Below, piece after piece: positions 58,950 to 64,000 of a DNA stretch of 64,000 nt (within the stretch, counting starts at the first letter, position 1; every line of letters starts with the position of its first letter). The stretch comes from Biscogniauxia marginata (taxonomy: Eukaryota > Ascomycota > Sordariomycetes > Xylariales > Xylariaceae). Under the pieces are notes generated by a model. The model ran no database searches. It saw nothing but the letters and a program-made list of their open reading frames with translations, and was not told the origin of the DNA. The stretch lies in NCBI GenBank assembly GCA_022695795.1, contig MU404125.1, positions 169,289 through 233,288 of the forward strand, read 5' to 3'. The translations under genes and the position numbers were made by a program.

Positions 58950-60827
58950 TCACCACAGCTGCCAGATCTCCTTCGGCAGCACCGTCCGCATGACGGCCCA
59001 GTGGCCGAGCGCGCTCTGGTCGTGCCATTTGGCCAACTTCTCCGTCTCGTTGGCTCGGAGGATGCCCACCTCGTCGTGCGTCGAGAACGCCGAGTCTGGC
59101 ACTTCGTGCTGGGGGAGCAGGTACGCCTTCCGGGCTAGGCTCTGTAGGTAGTCGGCCTCTACGGGTTTCCGGAACGTGATGGCCTCCTTCCCGCCTGACG
59201 ACGACTTGGTGCAGAAGATGATCACGTTGTCGAAGTCGCGGCCTTCCTCCTCGAGCTTCTCCTCTGAGGGCGGCGCGCCCTCCCGGAAGACGCGGCAGGA
59301 GGGGAACACCTCCTTGACCGTGTTCACTACGATGCTGAGGGGCGGGAGCGTGAAGTCGCCCGCATAGTTCTGGTATGGTAAGTTAGTCTCATCTATGCGA
59401 GTTGGAAGGGTGGCAGTGTCTTCTTACAATAGCTATCACACCGTTAGCCTTCAACATGTGTTTCAGACCCTCGAGGAACTCGTCAGTAAACAGAGCTATC
59501 GGTTCTGCGCCGCCGGTGAATACATCGTGAACGATGTAGTCGTAGTGCTCGTGGAGATTCGGCGCATTTAGCTGGCTCCAGGAGACGACGTCTTGAATCA
59601 CGGCGGTGTGGTTCGACGGCAAGGCGAAATATTTCTTGGCGAAATCGTAGACCACAGGGTCGATTTCGACGATGGTGGTATCGATGCCATGTGCGATAAG
59701 TGCCGAAGGAGTGGTACCAATTCCCAGCCCACTAGACTGTTGTTAGTACTTTACACACCAGAAATTGGAAATTCCAGTGCTCACATGTTGAGGGCCTTAG
59801 CTTCATCGTCAGGTGCTTTCCCGGGAATCTCGACAAGTCTGACGGCCTCTAGCTGAGTGAAGACGCTGTAGATAGGCTCACCAACTACTTTCCTCTCGAG
59901 CTTTGTCCATTCGCCACCTAACAAGCTATGGTCACATCTCATCACTCTGAATCCATCTCTATAGCTGTCGATTACCGAAATGTAACCTGTGTTTGACTCC
60001 CATCGATCGATCACCGACCAGCCGTTGACGGCGAGAGTCGAATTGAGTAAGCCGGTTGCCAGTGGAGTCATAAGGTGAGTATTGTAGAATACACCGTGTA
60101 AAAGGGCTGGAATAGCAGCCAATAATAGCTTTGATCGAGCCATAGCGGCATATGTCGCTGCCAACACCAGCTCCAGGGCCACACGAGTCTGCAATATCGA
60201 CTTGCCAGCCTGCATAAACAGCTGCCTGAGGGTTATTGTCTCGATGACCTTGAAGATGGCATAGGAGCCAATTCCAGGGATCTCGTTCGCAATAGACTTC
60301 GGCAGGAAACTCAAGTCAACTGACTCGATGGTATCGGCTATGCACGCCGTACTGACCACGATCAATGGAAAGAGAGTTAAGGCCTCAGTTATAGCGGGCC
60401 CCTTTTCGGCGCCGAAGGTGTCGCTCCAGCCGAAGAGATAATACTGAACCATAGGGATGTGTATGGCAACCAGGGGTAGCAGCGTGATAGTCTTGACAGG
60501 TAAGTTCCGGCTCAAAGCCAAGTTGCCCCCCCATCCGACAAACATGGCAGCCCAGACGACTCGGTCATGCAGCCTAGTCGCAGCGATTTGGCCGTACACC
60601 GGCGATAGGTTCAGCAGGGAGACATTGGCATAGACGGCCATGAGGGCGATCAATACTGCCAGCTTGGCATAGACAGCGCCTTGCTCCCTGGCCCATCTGC
60701 CCCAGGTATCGTCACGTGCCTGGCCGGCGAGCAGCTTCAGCTCATTCTCGAATTCCTCCTTTGTCTCGGCGGGCTTGTGTCCCGGCTGGGGCTGCTTCTT
60801 CTTCGGCGTCTGTTTCCGTGGAGGCAT
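58950..60827 (-). CDS. Membrane-anchored spermidine-synthase-like protein
   Basis: Three exons on the minus strand, 60827-59785, 59731-59428 and 59369-58950, give 588 residues. Introns are 53 and 58 nt; the first uses the second of two close AG acceptors (CAGTCTAG), which keeps NIGLGIGTTPSAL in frame. Residues 1-45 are Lys/Pro/Gln-rich. About 50-250 hold several hydrophobic segments (AKLAVLIALMAVYANVSLL, TITLLPLVAIHIPMV, ALTLFPLIVVSTACIA), so the protein is probably multi-pass. From about 300 a Rossmann methyltransferase-like domain shows the glycine loop GLGIGTT, the acidic VEIDP and YIVHDVFTGG, matching the polyamine synthase (PABS) fold. The DSSDP-like loop of true spermidine synthases is replaced, so aminopropyl transfer is not certain. 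Substrate unknown. Confidence 0.82.
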
Positions 60828-61711
60828 GACGTGAAATACCCCAAGGGAATATCGAGACGAGGTTGCAGAGTATTAGAAAGGAAACAATTGATTACATAGG
60901 TACCTAAGGTATGTATACAAATCAAAGAAAGATTATACGATTATTGATATGTATGAAAAAGGGGGTCTAGCTCACAACAGCCAGCTGTCGAAGCCTTTTC
61001 TTTCATGTTCCGGCTAAACAAAAGTGAACAGATGTCTTTGGTACATATCGTTAACAATCCTCGGGCCCTGGAATTAAACTGAAGACTGCAGGTGGTCCCG
61101 TCGGGTTTCATCTGAATTGTGGCGGTGTAAAGCTGCTGTGGCTTGATGACTCCACTGAAGGTTATACGCATGGATTGGAACCAGGGCAATTAACCTGAGG
61201 CAACCTTAAGTCTTTAGATCTTGATTCGTTCTCAACTGAGCTTTGGTGATTTCTTTCTTTTATTATTGTAAACTCTTGTACTCTATGTGCTTTTGTTACT
61301 TATAGTTCTTCAATGAATTATTTGAAACGTGAGGCGAATATCTATATTCCACTACTATGAAACCAACATGATGATGTCCTTGTGGATAACTTCCTAGTGT
61401 GTTAGTGTACTCTAAAGACTGTTTATAGAATTGTAGTTAGTTACATATCTATATTCCAATACATATATATATTAAATTCGTCCAGCATGATGACGATGTC
61501 GAGTTGCCCTAGCGTTTAGGGCACTGTAGGCACTGCACCTCAATCTTATAGAGATACCTCAGGTACCTAGGCAGGCTTTTAGGCGGTTGGTGGAGGGGTA
61601 TTCCGCCCCCCCAGCTCGAGGTAATACAGCTGAAAACTAGTGGCTACACTTCCTTTATTCCTGTGCTCCTCGTCTGCCTCTCACTTTTCCTCTTACACAA
61701 CCACCCCAAAG
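60828..61711. other. Divergent promoter region (PABS-like / Rad10)
   Basis: AT-rich DNA between divergent genes. TACCTAAGGTA-type motifs flank it near 60900 and 61558-61580. The Rad10 open frame extends upstream of 61712 only from a GTG at 61640. No other gene is supported. Confidence 0.55.
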
Positions 61712-62974
61712 ATGGACGACAACGACGATTTTGGTGCAGACCCCGAGTTCCTATCAGCTCTCGCCTCTTCCGCTTCTGCCAGTAAATCAAGCCAACCAAC
61801 GTCCCAACCGAAGTCCCAACCGAAGTCTCAACCACTTGATCGTCCTCAGCAACCAACTCCCCAGAAAATACAGCAGCCGACTCCCCAACGTTTAGACAAG
61901 CGACCTCCATCCAACACCAACACTAACACCAACACCACCGCCGCCGGCCCCAAGATTGTACAACCGACTCCTCAAGCTCTGCCTCAGCGCTCCTCGGGCT
62001 CCTCGATACTAGTATCGCCTCGTCAAAAGGGGAATCCCGTCTTGGCATCCTTGCGATCGCTGCCATGGGAATACAGCGATATTCCGGCCGATTACGGACT
62101 GGGCCTGACGACGTGCGCCCTCTTCCTAAGTCTCAAATACCACCGACTACATCCCGAATACATCTACACGCGCATACGTAATCTGCAAGGAAAATACAAT
62201 CTGCGCATCCTCTTGACTATGGTTGACATTCCTAACCATGAGGACTCGTTGCGTGAGTTGTCCAAGACCTCGCTGATCAATAACGTCACCATCATCCTGT
62301 GCTGGTCTGCCGCCGAAGCCGCGAGGTACCTCGAACTCTACAAATCCTACGAACATGCAAATTTCAACGCTATTAAGGGCCAGCAGGCAGTTGGCTACGC
62401 CGAGAAGCTTGTCGAGTTCGTGACCGTCCCGAGAGGTATCAACAAAGCCGATGCTATCTCGCTGGTCAGTGCGTTTGGTAGTCTGAAGAACGCCGTCAAC
62501 GCCAACCCGGAGCAAGTCTCCATGATCGCCGGCTGGGGAGAGAAGAAGGTTAAGAGATGGTGCAGCGTCGTCGAGGAGCCTTTTCGAGTGCAGCACGCCG
62601 CAAAACGGCGTCTCGTCTCTAGTGAGAGCAGCACCGCTATTGATCAGGCCATTCCGATTAGTCAAGTGCCTCTAAGAGATACGCCCAGTCTACCAGCGAG
62701 CGCGTCTAGAGGTACTGCTACCAGTAGTGTTCCGCCACAACCGCGAACAGGTGAGAAGATGCCCAATAGATCAAATCAGGACCGTAGCCGGGATCCTGAT
62801 GTAAATGAAGACGAGGAAGCAATGTTAGCGGCAGCCATCGAGGAGTCGAAGAAGACGGCTGCCCAAGAGAGGTTAACTAGCTCTACTACAGAGTCGAGTA
62901 CAAGTATGCGCAAAGAATACCAGCTTAGCGGGGGGATTGCGGCTGAGCTGGCTAAGTTGAGGGAAAAAGGATGA
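61712..62974 (+). CDS. RAD10: Rad10/ERCC1 nucleotide excision repair subunit
   Basis: Intronless, 420 residues from the ATG at 61712 (MDDNDDFGADP). Rad10 pairs with Rad1 (XPF) to form the structure-specific endonuclease that cuts 5' of lesions and trims recombination intermediates. Residues 25-100 are a Pro/Gln/Ser-rich linker with repeated QPTPQ units. The ERCC1 central domain runs from about 100 to 230: SILVSPRQKGNPVL, VPWEY-like LPWEYSDI, DYGLGLTTCALFLSLKYH, RIRNLQGKYNLRILL and CWSAAEAARYLE. A helix-hairpin-helix region follows at about 240-290 (KADAISLVSAFGSLK, MIAGWGEKKVKRW). The tail of about 130 residues is disordered except for DEEAMLAAAIEESKK at about 367-381, which fits a ubiquitin-interacting motif. 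It is longer than yeast Rad10 (210 residues) because of the linker and tail. Confidence 0.94.
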   Translation: MDDNDDFGADPEFLSALASSASASKSSQPTSQPKSQPKSQPLDRPQQPTPQKIQQPTPQRLDKRPPSNTNTNTNTTAAGPKIVQPTPQALPQRSSGSSILVSPRQKGNPVLASLRSLPWEYSDIPADYGLGLTTCALFLSLKYHRLHPEYIYTRIRNLQGKYNLRILLTMVDIPNHEDSLRELSKTSLINNVTIILCWSAAEAARYLELYKSYEHANFNAIKGQQAVGYAEKLVEFVTVPRGINKADAISLVSAFGSLKNAVNANPEQVSMIAGWGEKKVKRWCSVVEEPFRVQHAAKRRLVSSESSTAIDQAIPISQVPLRDTPSLPASASRGTATSSVPPQPRTGEKMPNRSNQDRSRDPDVNEDEEAMLAAAIEESKKTAAQERLTSSTTESSTSMRKEYQLSGGIAAELAKLREKG

Positions 62975-64000
62975 AGCATCAACCATCAATCTTTTACGAC
63001 TCGACTTTACTTGACCACCTCTCTGTAGTTAAGAGGCAATAGGGCTATAAAACCCCCCTCTGCCGATCAAATTTGCCTCGCCGCGTACAAGGAACGCTGA
63101 TGTTAAACGGGACTCGTCATGATCCTTCAAGTTTGGTTTGCTCTTGACGTCTAAGGCATCTATGAGCTTGCACAGCCAACGAAGCACATGCCAATCACGT
63201 AATACACCAGAGGGGACGAAAGGGGGGGCGATGGTTTTGTGCCTGCTTGGCTGACAATGTACCTAACTTAGACGCAGGAACATGCGATCACGGCCGGTTG
63301 CTTGCCGTCTGGTCCGATCCGGAGTTTAAGCTTGATGATGATCCACATTCCATAGCTTGGGGAGATCTGCACTAATAAGTACGAAATGCCTAACCTAGTC
63401 TCTTGGATGCGAAGGGACTTACTTGGTGAGATGTTCCACCACGTCTTGTCCGGAATAGATATATAGTAACTCAGGATCCAAATAGTCACGACTGATGCCG
63501 CCTCACCGCCACCGTGCATATACGATGTGCAGTGCGCTCAGGGTTGGTTTGCTATTTTCTTATCGCGATATTAACATGAAGCAAGACAGCTTAGGTAGGT
63601 ATTGTGCTCAGACAGGCCAGAGGAATCCCCCACCCTCCCCCCTTTTCCCTTCTCCTCCCCCACACATTCCCGCAAGCCACTACGATGCTAGCTAGCTAGC
63701 TACATATAGCGCTTGGTGCTAATAAAAGTGAATTCTTGGGGTAATCTTGGGCGTGCTTCTTTTCCCTTGTTTAATCTTATACACTTGACCAGTGACACTT
63801 CTTAGTCCCAAGACACATCCGAATATGGTGCTACCCATCGGGCCTTTTCGCGTGCCTGGGGTCATAGGACGGAAATAGACCACATTCCTTCTTCGAAAGG
63901 TCATTCTGTCATGGGGGGGGGGGGGGGGGGCCCGCGGGCGCGGGGCCCGCGGGACGACCACAACGAGTCCGACAGCAAAGACACGCCGCGGGCCAACAGG
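62975..64000. other. Spacer after Rad10 to window end
   Basis: No gene is supported. A minus-strand open frame at 63268-63519, with a possible 60-nt intron near 63370-63425, has no family features. G-rich and C-rich runs occur near 63220 and 63630. The last 90 bases shift sharply to high GC after a G18 tract. Confidence 0.5.
63913..63953. repeat. G18 tract followed by GC palindrome
   Basis: Eighteen G residues at 63913-63930 run straight into CCCGCGGGCGCGGGGCCCGCGGG (in two halves: CCCGCGGGCG at 63931-63940 and CGGGGCCCGCGGG after it), an inverted repeat able to form a very stable hairpin. The remaining bases are also GC-rich, unlike the spacer before it. This could be a real compositional border or an assembly fault. 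Confidence 0.8.

Noticed and set aside
63268..63519. Possible small minus-strand gene with one intron
   Set aside because: A GTAAGT donor and TTAG acceptor can be drawn, but the product has no family feature and two acceptors give unrelated tails.
1..64000. tRNA, 5S rRNA, CRISPR arrays, transposons with terminal repeats
   Set aside because: Scanning by eye for B-box-like GTTCRANNC pairs, regular spaced repeats, and transposase or reverse-transcriptase motifs gave nothing convincing.

Overview
The window is nuclear DNA of a filamentous ascomycete (Pezizomycotina, most likely Sordariomycetes). The evidence is short spliceosomal introns (42-208 nt) with GTAAGT-like donors and CTAAC/CTGAC branch points, large disordered regulatory proteins, and best matches to fungal families (Ste20, Scp160, Rsc9, Med13, Enp2, Rad10). 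Dispersed TAGGTA/TACCTA motifs fill the spacers. A placement in or near Xylariales is only an impression. No tRNA, rRNA, CRISPR array, integrase or transposase was found.

Layout. 1-6.2 kb is a gene-poor, homopolymer-rich spacer with one doubtful GC-rich island. 6.2-7.4 kb (+) is a short-chain dehydrogenase with a mitochondrial-type presequence. 9.3-12.4 kb (-) is a Ste20/PAK kinase. 12.4-17.3 kb is a spacer with broken coding-like stretches on the minus strand (candidate pseudogene). 17.3-21.3 kb (+) is Scp160/vigilin. 22.8-25.8 kb (-) is Rsc9. 26.7-28.2 kb (+) is an unknown disordered protein. 29.4-32.4 kb (-) is an ataxin-10/Ctr86-like protein. 33.5-35.7 kb (-) is a secreted BBE-type flavin oxidoreductase. 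36.7-37.9 kb (+) is methylthioadenosine phosphorylase. 38.4-43.0 kb (-) is Med13. 44.0-46.3 kb (+) is Enp2/NOL10. 46.5-47.0 kb (-) is a small one-helix membrane protein. 47.0-50.7 kb is an AT-rich spacer. 50.7-54.8 kb (+) is a large coiled-coil protein. 55.4-55.8 kb (-) is mitochondrial bL33. 56.8-58.0 kb (+) is an FMN-binding split-barrel protein. 59.0-60.8 kb (-) is a membrane-anchored spermidine-synthase-like protein. 61.7-63.0 kb (+) is Rad10. The last kilobase ends in a G tract and a GC-rich palindrome.

The genes do not form one pathway. They are mostly conserved housekeeping and regulatory genes with independent promoters: signalling (Ste20), RNA binding (Scp160), chromatin and transcription (Rsc9, Med13), ribosome biogenesis (Enp2), mitochondrial translation (bL33m), methionine salvage (MTAP) and DNA repair (Rad10). 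No biosynthetic cluster, defence island or clearly new system is visible. The most interesting points are a UIM-like motif after the Rad10 HhH region, a membrane segment fused to an aminopropyltransferase-like fold, repeated TQT motifs in the unknown protein at 26.7 kb, a frame-preserving intron in MTAP, and the broken coding stretches at 14-15 kb.

Exon boundaries were read by eye from splice signals, reading frame and family motifs. Several maximal open frames here begin at TTG or GTG, so starts were moved to an ATG or to an upstream exon where the sequence supported it.
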